From positions 496,001 to 560,000 of the forward strand of contig DJJU01000013.1 in the NCBI GenBank assembly GCA_002434305.1: a stretch of DNA of 64,000 bases, written 5' to 3'. Every line of letters begins with the position of its first letter. Position 1 is the first letter of the stretch. Below, one piece after another: positions 35,786-42,832 of the stretch. Below the pieces are notes generated by a model. That model was not told the origin of the DNA and searched no databases. It was given only the letters and a program-made list of their open reading frames with translations. Source of the stretch: Alicycliphilus sp. UBA6560. GTDB lineage: Bacteria > Pseudomonadota > Gammaproteobacteria > Burkholderiales > Burkholderiaceae_C. The translations under genes and the position numbers were made by a program.

Positions 35786-36910
35786 CTATGGTTGATTGAG
35801 TTCTCGTATCTTTGTCTCGCGCTCGCCCTTCGGCGCGGCGGCCAGCGCCCGCACGGCCGCGTGAAAGCGCGGCCAGTCGCGTCCCTCGCGCGCAAACAGT
35901 GCCATGAACGCCGGCACCAGGTCGTCGTAGGCGCCCTGGGCGGCAAAGCTGGCGTTGTTGGCACCCTGCACCCAGCGGTCCAGCGAGGCCAGCTGCTGCG
36001 GCGCCACGCCTTGGCGCTCCACCCAGCCCGCGCGCAGCCGGGCATAGCACTCGGCAAAGTCCTGCATTGCTTCGCTTTTCATAGCTGCCAGCGCTTTCCA
36101 GTCCTGGGATAGAGCCTGTTTTGACTCATAAATGGCGGTCAGCCGCGCGCGCGTTTGCTGGGTCAGCGCGCGCCACTGGCGGCGGCGCTCCTCGCTGCGC
36201 TCGTACTGCTGGCGCACGGCAGCGTCGCCCCGCGCGTCCAGCCACTGCTGCACGCCCAGGCGCTCCACGGCGGTGGCATAGGACTCGTTGAAGCGCGTGT
36301 CGCCGCTGGCATAGGCCTGCTGGTGCGCCAGCTCGTGAAACAGCAGGCGCACGAAGTCGCCCTCCGGCCAGCCGATGAAGGTGGACAGCAGCGGGTCGCC
36401 TCCCAGCCAGTTGCTGTAGCCCAGCGTGGAATACGCCGGCACGGGGTAGACGCTCACTTCCAGCCCCTGCTGCGCCAGGCGCCGGCCTTCGGCGTTGGCA
36501 TCTTCCTGGGCGAAGTAGCCCCGGTAGCCGATGCAGCCCGTCACCGGAAAGCACCAGGTGTGCAGCGTCAGCGACCACGGCGGCGCGGCCACCACGTTCC
36601 ACACCGCGGCGCTGCGGTCCAGCCGGGCGTAGCGGCGGTAGCTGGCGTTGTCGGGCAGGGCCAGCACGCGGCTGGCGAACTCGCGCGCCTGCAGCGCCAG
36701 CTCCAGCCGCTGGCGCAGCGGCGCCGGCGTGTCGGGCTCGGCCAGCCACTCGGGCACCGGGCGCGCGGCGTGCAGCAGGGCCAGGTGGCCGCGCAGCGAC
36801 TGCCAGTAGTAGCCCAGCGTGCCACCGCCGTGCGCGCAGCCGGCCAGCAGCGTGCAGGCGCCGGCCAGGAGCAGGGTCTGGGCAAGAATGCGGCAGCAGG
36901 CGAGCAGCAT
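35786..36910 (-). CDS. Putative aminopeptidase lipoprotein with repeat insertion
   Basis: A 374-residue predicted lipoprotein: signal peptide with lipobox LLAGC near residue 25. It belongs to the COG4324-type predicted aminopeptidases, with the zinc motif HELAHQQAYASGD, the following FNESYATAVERLG that supplies the glutamate, and VPAYSTLGYSNWLGGDPLLST in segments. Likely periplasmic-facing. Residues about 261-281 (ESKQALSQDWKALAAMKSE) derive from dispersed repeat copy 8. The start at 36910 lies 30 bp from the divergent tag gene. Confidence 0.85.
   Translation of the reverse strand: MLLACCRILAQTLLLAGACTLLAGCAHGGGTLGYYWQSLRGHLALLHAARPVPEWLAEPDTPAPLRQRLELALQAREFASRVLALPDNASYRRYARLDRSAAVWNVVAAPPWSLTLHTWCFPVTGCIGYRGYFAQEDANAEGRRLAQQGLEVSVYPVPAYSTLGYSNWLGGDPLLSTFIGWPEGDFVRLLFHELAHQQAYASGDTRFNESYATAVERLGVQQWLDARGDAAVRQQYERSEERRRQWRALTQQTRARLTAIYESKQALSQDWKALAAMKSEAMQDFAECYARLRAGWVERQGVAPQQLASLDRWVQGANNASFAAQGAYDDLVPAFMALFAREGRDWPRFHAAVRALAAAPKGERETKIRELNQP
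36067..36132 (+). repeat. Dispersed repeat, copy 8, inside the aminopeptidase gene
   Basis: On the plus strand it reads TTCGCTTTTCATAGCTGCC, then AGCGCTTTCCAGTCC and ends TTTTGACTCATAAA. It lies antisense to the gene, in frame and free of stops, and matches copy 3 in both sequence and reading frame. Confidence 0.87.
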
Positions 36911-36940
36911 CGGGCCAGCATAGCCCAGCACAATGCGCCT

Positions 36941-37612
36941 ATGACCGACCCCGCCACCCCCGCGCCCGACGGCCTGTTTGCCGACGAGGGCGGCTGCCTG
37001 CGCTGCAGCTGGTGCCGCGCCACGCCGCTGTACCGCCACTACCACGACCACGAATGGGGCTTTCCCGTCGATGACGAGCGCCGGCTGTTCGAGAAGCTGT
37101 GCCTGGAGGGCTTTCAGGCCGGCCTGAGCTGGCTGACCATCCTGAACAAGCGCGAGGCGCTGCGCGCGGAGATGGCGCAGTTCGAGGCCGAGGAGCTGGC
37201 ACGCTTCGGCCCGGCCGAGGTCGAGCGCATGCTGGGCAACCCGGCCATCGTGCGCCACCGCGGCAAGATCGAGTCGGCCATCCACAACGCCCGCTGCGTG
37301 CTGCGCCTGCGCGCCGAGTGGGGCTCGCTGGCCAGCTACGTCTGGAGCTGGGCGCCCCAGGCCCAGCAGGGCCGCCCGGAGCGGCTGACGGGAGCGGCGG
37401 TGCGCGCACTGACCACCTCAGAGGCGTCCACGGCCCTGTCCAAGGACTTGAAGAAGCGCGGCTTCAGCTTCGTCGGCCCGACCACCATGTACGCCTTCAT
37501 GCAGGCCATGGGCCTGGTCAACGACCACGTGCACGGCTGCAGCGTGCGCGAGCGCGCCCAAGCGCAGCGCGCGGCCTTCGTGCCACCCGCGGGCTCAGGC
37601 CACGGCGTCTGA
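36941..37612 (+). CDS. tag: DNA-3-methyladenine glycosylase I
   Basis: A 223-residue base-excision repair enzyme removing 3-methyladenine from alkylated DNA. The ATG at 36941 gives MTDPATPAP, an 18-residue lead compared with E. coli Tag. Zinc-site residues appear: C22 (RCSWC), H35 (RHYHDHEWG), and the C-terminal NDHVHGC. The helix-hairpin-helix region is seen in RHRGKIESAIHNARCVL, and KKRGFSFVGPTTMYAFMQA is characteristic. It diverges from the aminopeptidase and overlaps the next, converging gene by 18 bp. Confidence 0.94.
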   Translation: MTDPATPAPDGLFADEGGCLRCSWCRATPLYRHYHDHEWGFPVDDERRLFEKLCLEGFQAGLSWLTILNKREALRAEMAQFEAEELARFGPAEVERMLGNPAIVRHRGKIESAIHNARCVLRLRAEWGSLASYVWSWAPQAQQGRPERLTGAAVRALTTSEASTALSKDLKKRGFSFVGPTTMYAFMQAMGLVNDHVHGCSVRERAQAQRAAFVPPAGSGHGV

Positions 37613-38146
37613 GCGCAGCGTGATGTCCTGAAAGCCCAGCGCCTGCATGCAGGCGCGCAGGATGGCCACGGTGGCGGCCTGGCGCGGGCCGGGCTGGGGC
37701 AGGGAATCGTCCGCGCCGGGCAGGGCCAGCAGGCGCTCGAAGGCCTGCTCCAGCAGGTCCAGCGGCAGCTGCATCTGCGGCTGGGCCTCCAGGCCGGCGG
37801 CCAGGGCGATCTGGCGGATGCCGCCGTCGGCGGTGTACAGGCTGGCGCCCTCGGCCAGGCGCCCCCGCAGGGTCTGGAAGGCGTCTAGCGCGTCCTGCGC
37901 CGCGGCCAGCAGCTCGCCGGGCTGGGGCGGCTCGTCGGCAAAGCGTGTGGCAGACATCACGCGCGCGCCCAGGTCCAAGGTGCGCAGCAGCAGCGGCTGG
38001 CTGCCGGCCTGGCCGCTGGCCAGGGTGGTGTGCGAGCCGCCGATGTGCAGCGTGGCAAAGGCCGTGCCTTCGGGCAGCTCGCGCGTCAGCAGGGCGTACA
38101 GGGCGGGGGCATCTTCCGTCACGGGAGGCGCGGGCGTATCGGTCAT
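37595..38146 (-). CDS. Conserved hypothetical protein, 183 residues
   Basis: I do not recognise this family. The protein is soluble, without a signal peptide, and begins MTDTPAPPVTEDAPALYALL. Visible features are a central stretch LRTLDLGARVMSATRFADEPPQPGELLAAAQDAL that may be helical, GGIRQIALAAGLEAQPQ, and a C-terminal helix with RQAATVAILRACMQALGF. Codon use and GC are like those of its neighbours. Its stop lies inside the end of tag, on the opposite strand. Confidence 0.65.
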   Translation of the reverse strand: MTDTPAPPVTEDAPALYALLTRELPEGTAFATLHIGGSHTTLASGQAGSQPLLLRTLDLGARVMSATRFADEPPQPGELLAAAQDALDAFQTLRGRLAEGASLYTADGGIRQIALAAGLEAQPQMQLPLDLLEQAFERLLALPGADDSLPQPGPRQAATVAILRACMQALGFQDITLRSDAVA

Positions 38147-38189
38147 GGCTTCGTCGCGGGCTCAGAGGTGCGGCGATTGTGCAGCAAGG

Positions 38190-38220
38190 CAAAAAACAAG
38201 GCCCTCGCGAGGAGGGCCTT
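38190..38220 (-). terminator. Rho-independent terminator of the 53-residue gene
   Basis: Read on the minus strand, AAGGCCCTC pairs with GAGGGCCTT across CTCGC, followed by GTTTTTTGCC. It is 25 bp after the stop of the small gene and marks it as an independent transcription unit. Confidence 0.85.
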
Positions 38221-38244
38221 GGTGTGCATGGGCGTGCGCGTGCT

Positions 38245-38406
38245 TTAGCCGTGGCGCTTGCCGGGGTTCTTCTTGTGGTGCGTGTTCACGCCGCGCTCCA
38301 GGCTCACGCGCTGGCCGCGGCCATGCGTGGTGCTGGGCATGCCGGGCATGGGGGTGGGACGGGGAGTGGCCTTGCGGTCGGCTTCGGTGACGATTTTCTT
38401 GCCCAT
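38245..38406 (-). CDS. Very basic 53-residue protein
   Basis: A short reading frame with real-gene marks: AGGAG 7 bases before the ATG, a strong terminator 25 bp after the stop, and a coherent composition. The protein begins MGKKIVTEADRKATPRPTPM, passes through PGMPSTTHGRGQRVSLERGV and ends NTHHKKNPGKRHG. It is rich in Lys, Arg, His, Pro and Gly with few hydrophobic residues, so it is probably disordered and nucleic-acid binding. Function unknown. Confidence 0.75.
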   Translation of the reverse strand: MGKKIVTEADRKATPRPTPMPGMPSTTHGRGQRVSLERGVNTHHKKNPGKRHG

Positions 38407-38528
38407 GATGGCTCCTGAGATCGATAAGGAAAAACGGTAAAAAAGCCCTCTATTAGGCCATAGGCTCCAAGACAGGGGGTGGGCAGGGACACAGCATGCG
38501 CCATGGCAGGCGGTAGCGTGGCTGTGCT

Positions 38529-38590
38529 GACGCTATCGTATGAATAGCTGCCAACGCTTGCTGGCAGGTCGTTGGCGGCAAATTTCTCCG
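38529..38590 (+). repeat. Dispersed ~60-bp repeat, copy 9
   Basis: It starts CGCTATCGTATGAATAGCT and continues GCCAACGCTTGCTGGCAGGT to GGCAAATTTCTCC. It lies in the 320-bp divergent gap between the 53-residue gene and the methyltransferase gene. Confidence 0.8.
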
Positions 38591-38661
38591 TTAATGTCGT
38601 TCAATTTCAGAAGTGCGTGTTCTGTCAGAGAAGGTCGCGTTTTCCTGTCAGGCGGGTTCCA

Positions 38662-38691
38662 TTGACGCACTGGCGCAACGGCTTGAAGAAT
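38662..38691 (+). promoter_or_regulatory. Possible sigma-70 promoter for the methyltransferase gene
   Basis: TTGACG and AAGAAT are separated by 18 bases, 36 bp before the ATG at 38727. The -35 is good and the -10 poor. Just downstream, CGTTGT-TACGG-ACAACG (38695-38711) is a perfect 6-base inverted repeat that could be an operator or leader hairpin. Assignment is tentative. Confidence 0.3.
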
Positions 38692-38726
38692 GTTCGTTGT
38701 TACGGACAACGATGAAGGGCGCGGGT

Positions 38727-40013
38727 ATGAGGAACTTGCTGCATTCACTGGAGGAAAGCCTCGCCCTGTCGCCGGTGGGGGTGGCCGTCGAGCTTCCCGA
38801 TGGCGCCCGCCTCGGCCGCCCCGACGCCGACGTGCGCCTACGCTTTGGTGACCGCATGTCGGTAGTGGCCCTGGCCATGGGCGAGATCGGCAACGTGGGC
38901 GCCGCCATCGTGGAGGGGCGCGTGGCGCTGGAGGGCAGCATGCGCCAGCTGATGGCGGCCGCCGGCTCGCTCTTGCGCCTGGACCCGGCGCGCGACGCGC
39001 AGATGGGCTGGTGGCAGCGGGTGATGGTGCGGGCGCGTTCCATGGCCGCGCACACGCTGTCCGGCGACGCGCAGAACATCCAGTTCCACTACGACCTGTC
39101 CGATGAGTTTTATGCCCTGTGGCTGGACCCGCGGCGGGTGTATTCGTGCGCCTACTTCCGCGAGGCGGACATGACGCTGGCCCAGGCGCAGGAGGCCAAG
39201 CTCGACCACATCTGCAAGAAGCTCATGCTGCGCCCGGGCGAGCGCTTCCTGGACATCGGCGCCGGCTGGGGCGGGCTGCTGCTGTGGGCCGCCGAGCACT
39301 ACGGCGTGGACGCCACGGGCATCACCCTATCGCGCCACCAGCACGCCCACGTGCAGCGGTTGATCGAGGAGCGCGGCCTGTCCGCCCGGGTGCGCATGCA
39401 GCTGCTGGACTACCGCGAGCTGCAGGTCGACCAGCCCTTCGACAAGATCGCCTCGGTGGGCATGTTCGAGCACGTGGGCCGGGCGCAGATGGAGCGCTAC
39501 TTCGCCACCGTGCACCGGCTGCTGCGCCCGGGCGGGCTGCTGCTCAACCATGGCATCACCGCCGGCGGGCTGGACAACGCCGGCCTAGCCGCCGGCATGG
39601 GCGAATTCATCGAACGCTACATCTTCCCCGGCGGCGAGCTGCTGCACGTCAGCGTGGCGCTGCACGACATGGCGCGCGCCCAGCTGGAGATGGTGGACAC
39701 GGAGAACCTGCGCCCGCACTACGCGCGCACGCTGTGGGCCTGGTCGGACGCGCTGGAGAACCGGCTGGAGGAGGCGCGCGCCATCCTGGTCGCGCACAAG
39801 GGCCAGGAGCAGGGCGAGCGCGCCCTGCGCGCCTACCGCCTGTACCTGGCCGGCTGCGCGCTGGCCTTCGAGCGCGGCTGGGTGGCACTGCACCAGATCC
39901 TGGCCACGCGCCCCAGCGGCCAGGGCGACGACGGCCCGCTGAAGGGCGCGCAAAGCGACTACCCCTTCAATCGCTCCTACATGTACGAGGGCGCTGCGGC
40001 GGCTGATCGCTAG
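38727..40013 (+). CDS. Cyclopropane-fatty-acyl-phospholipid synthase family methyltransferase
   Basis: A 428-residue SAM-dependent enzyme expected to methylenate unsaturated membrane lipids. The start could be 38727 or 38712; the frame is open further upstream to 38613, but that part looks non-coding. An N-terminal lipid-binding-like region (about 1-110) precedes the core: NIQFHYDLSDEFYALWLDP, FLDIGAGWGGLLLWAAEHYG (SAM motif I), GITLSRHQHAHVQ, and ASVGMFEHVG. The C-terminal ENLRPHYARTLWAWSDALE is typical of the family. Whether it makes cyclopropane or another methylated lipid cannot be told. Confidence 0.9.
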   Translation: MRNLLHSLEESLALSPVGVAVELPDGARLGRPDADVRLRFGDRMSVVALAMGEIGNVGAAIVEGRVALEGSMRQLMAAAGSLLRLDPARDAQMGWWQRVMVRARSMAAHTLSGDAQNIQFHYDLSDEFYALWLDPRRVYSCAYFREADMTLAQAQEAKLDHICKKLMLRPGERFLDIGAGWGGLLLWAAEHYGVDATGITLSRHQHAHVQRLIEERGLSARVRMQLLDYRELQVDQPFDKIASVGMFEHVGRAQMERYFATVHRLLRPGGLLLNHGITAGGLDNAGLAAGMGEFIERYIFPGGELLHVSVALHDMARAQLEMVDTENLRPHYARTLWAWSDALENRLEEARAILVAHKGQEQGERALRAYRLYLAGCALAFERGWVALHQILATRPSGQGDDGPLKGAQSDYPFNRSYMYEGAAAADR

Positions 40014-40064
40014 GGCAGGGCGGCTTATCCTCGGCCCATTGCCATCCAACCAGGGGAACAGCCC

Positions 40065-40415
40065 ATGCTCTACAAGTTCAAGTCCCGCGCCACCGCCGAC
40101 CTCATCATGCTGGAGCCCAACGGGCGCCAGCTGCTGAAGATCGTGGGCAAGGGCGAGGAGCCGCACGGCATCATCACCGCCGCCCAGATCCCCGCGGCTA
40201 TCGAGGCGCTGCAGGCCGCCGTGGCCGCCGAGGAAGCCGCCGAGCGCGAGCAACAGGCGCAGCAGCAGGACGCGCCCGCCGCGCAGGACGGCGAGGAGCC
40301 GCAGGACGGCCCTGGCCAGAGCGGCGGCGAGGTAGTGCGCCTGCGCCAGCGCGCCGCGCCCTTCATCGACATGCTCAAGCGCAGCGCGGCCGAGGGCAAG
40401 GACGTGACCTGGTAG
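40065..40415 (+). CDS. DUF1840 family protein
   Basis: A 116-residue protein beginning MLYKFKSRATADLIMLEPNG, a start diagnostic of DUF1840, with GIITAAQIPAAIEALQAAV next. A Glu/Gln/Ala-rich linker (about 52-90) leads to a conserved C-terminal helix RAAPFIDMLKRSAAEGKDVTW. Found in many betaproteobacteria and of unknown function. It converges on the liv operon. Confidence 0.88.
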   Translation: MLYKFKSRATADLIMLEPNGRQLLKIVGKGEEPHGIITAAQIPAAIEALQAAVAAEEAAEREQQAQQQDAPAAQDGEEPQDGPGQSGGEVVRLRQRAAPFIDMLKRSAAEGKDVTW

Positions 40416-40436
40416 GCCCGTCCCTCCTGCCCTCGA

Positions 40437-41684
40437 TCACTTGTAGCTGCGCGCGTCCTCGATGACCTTGCCGTCGTTGGGCAGCGTGCCCGGCGGCACC
40501 ATCTGTACCTCGCCGCGCAGCTTGGTGGCCTCGCGCAGGGCTTCCTGCACCTGCGTGGCGAAGCCAGCGGCGGTCTCGGTGGTCTCCACCTGCAGCAGCA
40601 TCTGGTCGCTGGCCATCTCGCCGCTGACCACCAGGCGCGCGCGCTGCACCTGCGGGAAGCGCTTGGCCACGGCCGCGATCTGCCCTGGGTGCACGAACAT
40701 GCCGCGCACCTTGGTGGTCTGGTCGGCCCGGCCCATCCAGCCCTTGATGCGGGTATTGGTGCGGCCCGTGGGGCAGGTGCCGGGCAGCACGGCCGACAGG
40801 TCGCCGGTGCCAAAGCGCACCAGCGGGTAGTCGGGGTTGAGCGTGGTCACCACCAGCTCGCCCACCTCCCCCTCGGGAACGGGGTCACCGGTGCCGGGGC
40901 GCACGATCTCCACGATCACCTCCTCATCCAGCACCAGACCCTCGCGCGCCTCGGTCTCGTAGGCGATCAGGCCCAGGTCGGCCGTGCCGTAGCACTGGTA
41001 GGCGGCCACGCCGCGCTCGGCGAACCAATCGCGCAGCGAGGGCGGCAAGGCCTCGGCCGACAGCAGCGCCTTGGTCACGCTGGGCAGCGGCACGCCCATC
41101 TCCGCGGCTTTTTCCAAAATGATCTTCAGGAAGCTGGGCGTGCCCACGTAGCCAGCCGGGCGCAGCTCGGCCATGGCCTGCACCTGCTGCTCGGTCTGGC
41201 CGGTGCCGCCCGGGAAGACCGTGCAGCCCAGCGCCTGGGCGCCGGTTTCCATCATCGAGCCGGCGGGCACGAAGTGGTAGGAAAAGCAGTTGTGCGCCAG
41301 CTCGCCGGCGCGAAAGCCGGCCGCGTACAGCGCGCGCGCCATGCGCCAATAGTCGCGCCGCTGGCCTTCGGGCTCGTACAGCGGGCCGGGGCTGGCGAAG
41401 ACGCGTGGCATGGCGCTGCCGAAGCGCGCCGCGGCAAAGCCGCCGAAGGGGTCCTGGGCGCGGCCGGCCTGCTGGCGCTCCAGCAGCTCGTGCTTGCGCG
41501 TGACAGGCAGGCGGGCCAGAGCCTGGCGGCTGGTGATGCCCGCGGCGTCGACGCCGGCCAGGATGCCGGCAAACGCGCGCGAGGCCTGCTGCGCGTGGGC
41601 AATCTGGCGCGGCAGGGCGGCCATCAGGGCGGCCTCGCGCTCGTCCGCCGTGCGCGTTTCCAGGGCGTCGTAGAACTTGCTCAT
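40437..41684 (-). CDS. Phenylacetate-CoA ligase-like protein with altered P-loop
   Basis: A 415-residue ANL-superfamily protein related to PaaK. The start at 41684 has AAGGAA upstream. Conserved later motifs are present: SAEALPP, YQCYGTADLG, the ATP aspartate in VRFGTGDLS, IKGWMGRADQTTKVRGMFV (hinge) and the C-terminal lysine in PNDGKVIEDARSYK. The usual Ser/Thr-Gly-rich P-loop (as in SSGTTGKP) is replaced by RVFASPGPLYEPEG, so ATP phosphate binding is altered or lost. It is the last gene of the liv operon and probably acts on the imported substrate; that is inferred from position. Confidence 0.82.
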   Translation of the reverse strand: MSKFYDALETRTADEREAALMAALPRQIAHAQQASRAFAGILAGVDAAGITSRQALARLPVTRKHELLERQQAGRAQDPFGGFAAARFGSAMPRVFASPGPLYEPEGQRRDYWRMARALYAAGFRAGELAHNCFSYHFVPAGSMMETGAQALGCTVFPGGTGQTEQQVQAMAELRPAGYVGTPSFLKIILEKAAEMGVPLPSVTKALLSAEALPPSLRDWFAERGVAAYQCYGTADLGLIAYETEAREGLVLDEEVIVEIVRPGTGDPVPEGEVGELVVTTLNPDYPLVRFGTGDLSAVLPGTCPTGRTNTRIKGWMGRADQTTKVRGMFVHPGQIAAVAKRFPQVQRARLVVSGEMASDQMLLQVETTETAAGFATQVQEALREATKLRGEVQMVPPGTLPNDGKVIEDARSYK

Positions 41685-41713
41685 GCCGTGCTTCCTTTGC
41701 AAGAAAAATTTTT

Positions 41714-41772
41714 TAGGCGAAAAGTGCCCCTGACGCAGGCAGATCCTGCGCCAGCAGCTATGAAAAAGTGAG
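41714..41772 (-). repeat. Dispersed ~60-bp repeat, copy 10
   Basis: Read on the minus strand it is TTTTCATAGCTGCTGGCGC, then AGGATCTGCCTGCGTCAGGG and GCACTTTTCGCC. It is the only copy inside an operon, between livF and the PaaK-like gene, with a GC-rich core stem that could reduce downstream expression. Confidence 0.8.
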
Positions 41773-41795
41773 TGCCCGCGCGGGCGGGCCGGGCG

Positions 41796-42605
41796 TCAGG
41801 CCAGCCAGCGCTTGCGCCGCTTGTAGCTCTTGACGTCCTTGAAGCTCTTGCGCTCGCCGCCGCCCACGCCCAGGTAGAACTCCTTGACGTCCTCGTTGCT
41901 GGCCAGCTCCTGCGCGGGCCCGTCCATGACGATGCGGCCGCTCTCCATGATGTAGCCGTAGTCGGCGTACTTCAGGGCCATGTTGGTGTTCTGCTCGGCC
42001 AGCAGGAAGGTGGTCCCTTCCTTGGCGTTGAGGTCCTTCACGATGTTGAACACCTCTTCCACGATCTGCGGTGCCAGGCCCATGGAGGGCTCGTCCAGCA
42101 GCACGATGGAGGGGTTGCACATGATGGCCCGGCCGATGGCGCACATCTGCTGCTCGCCGCCCGAGGTATAGGCCGCCTGGCTGGTGCGCCGCGTCTTCAG
42201 GCGCGGGAAGTAGGTGTAGACCTTCTCCAGGTTGGCCGCGATCTCGGCCTTGTCGGTGCGGGTGTAGGCGCCGGTGAGCAGGTTTTCCTCGATGGTCAGG
42301 TGGGCGAAGCAGTGGCGCCCCTCCATGACCTGCACCACGCCGCGCTTGACCAGGTCGGAGGGCGTGAGATTCTGGATCTGCTCGCCCCGCAGCTCGATGC
42401 TGCCCTTGGTGACCTCGCCGCGCTCGCCCTTGAGCAGGTTGGAAATCGCCCGCAGGGTGGTGGTCTTGCCGGCGCCGTTGCCGCCCAGCAGGGCGACGAT
42501 GCCGCGCTCGGGCAGCTGCAGCGAAACGCCCTTGAGCACCAGGATCACATGGTTGTAGATGACCTCGATGCCGTTGACGTTCAGGACGATGTTTCTGGTG
42601 TCCAT
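41796..42605 (-). CDS. livF: Branched-chain amino acid-type ABC transporter ATPase LivF
   Basis: A 269-residue ATPase that, with LivG, drives the HAAT-type importer. Walker A GGNGAGKT at 41-48, signature TSGGE at 147-151, Walker B with D171-E172 (IVLLDEPSMG). The start MDTRNIVLNVNG at 42605 follows GAGAG. Compared with typical LivF (about 235 residues) it has a basic C-terminal tail ending KSYKRRKRWLA. It is separated from the binding-protein gene by a 227-bp hairpin-rich spacer. Confidence 0.92.
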   Translation of the reverse strand: MDTRNIVLNVNGIEVIYNHVILVLKGVSLQLPERGIVALLGGNGAGKTTTLRAISNLLKGERGEVTKGSIELRGEQIQNLTPSDLVKRGVVQVMEGRHCFAHLTIEENLLTGAYTRTDKAEIAANLEKVYTYFPRLKTRRTSQAAYTSGGEQQMCAIGRAIMCNPSIVLLDEPSMGLAPQIVEEVFNIVKDLNAKEGTTFLLAEQNTNMALKYADYGYIMESGRIVMDGPAQELASNEDVKEFYLGVGGGERKSFKDVKSYKRRKRWLA

Positions 42606-42627
42606 AACTCTCACTTCCGCGTTGGGT

Positions 42628-42788
42628 GCCAATCGGGAGAGCTGCAATCAGCTCTCTCGATTGGCGGCTGCACGCAGCCACCACCCTTGTCCTCGACCAC
42701 TGGCGCGACCCAGGCCAGCAGACGCCGTGGATCCGGCTTCGCCGGTCCACTGGCATCGTCCCGCTCCCCGGCGCGCGAAACGCGCGCC
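42628..42788. other. Three hairpins between the binding-protein gene and livF
   Basis: First, 42628-42644 pairs with 42649-42665 over 17 bp with one G-U-type mismatch (GCCAATCGGGAGAGCTG, loop CAAT). Second, 42727-42737 with 42741-42750, loop TTC and one bulged A. Third, GGCGCGCG-AAA-CGCGCGCC at 42770-42788. They fall 3' of the binding-protein gene in the transcript. In other transport operons such structures protect the upstream binding-protein mRNA; that role here is inferred. Confidence 0.75.
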
Positions 42789-42827
42789 AGAGAAGGGGGA
42801 AGCCGCGCAGCGGCGCAGGGGGATGTA
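42789..42827 (-). repeat. Second repeat family, copy B
   Basis: On the minus strand it contains TCCCCCTGCGCCGCTGCGCG then GCTTCCCCCTTCTC, matching the left part of the sequence at 35638-35712. It directly abuts the 3' end of the binding-protein gene. Confidence 0.6.
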
Positions 42828-42832
42828 CCGAC

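Noticed and set aside
38613..38711. Longer N-terminus for the cyclopropane synthase-family protein
   Set aside because: The frame is open but lies in a region with a promoter-like sequence and an inverted repeat, and the extra residues do not look like the family.
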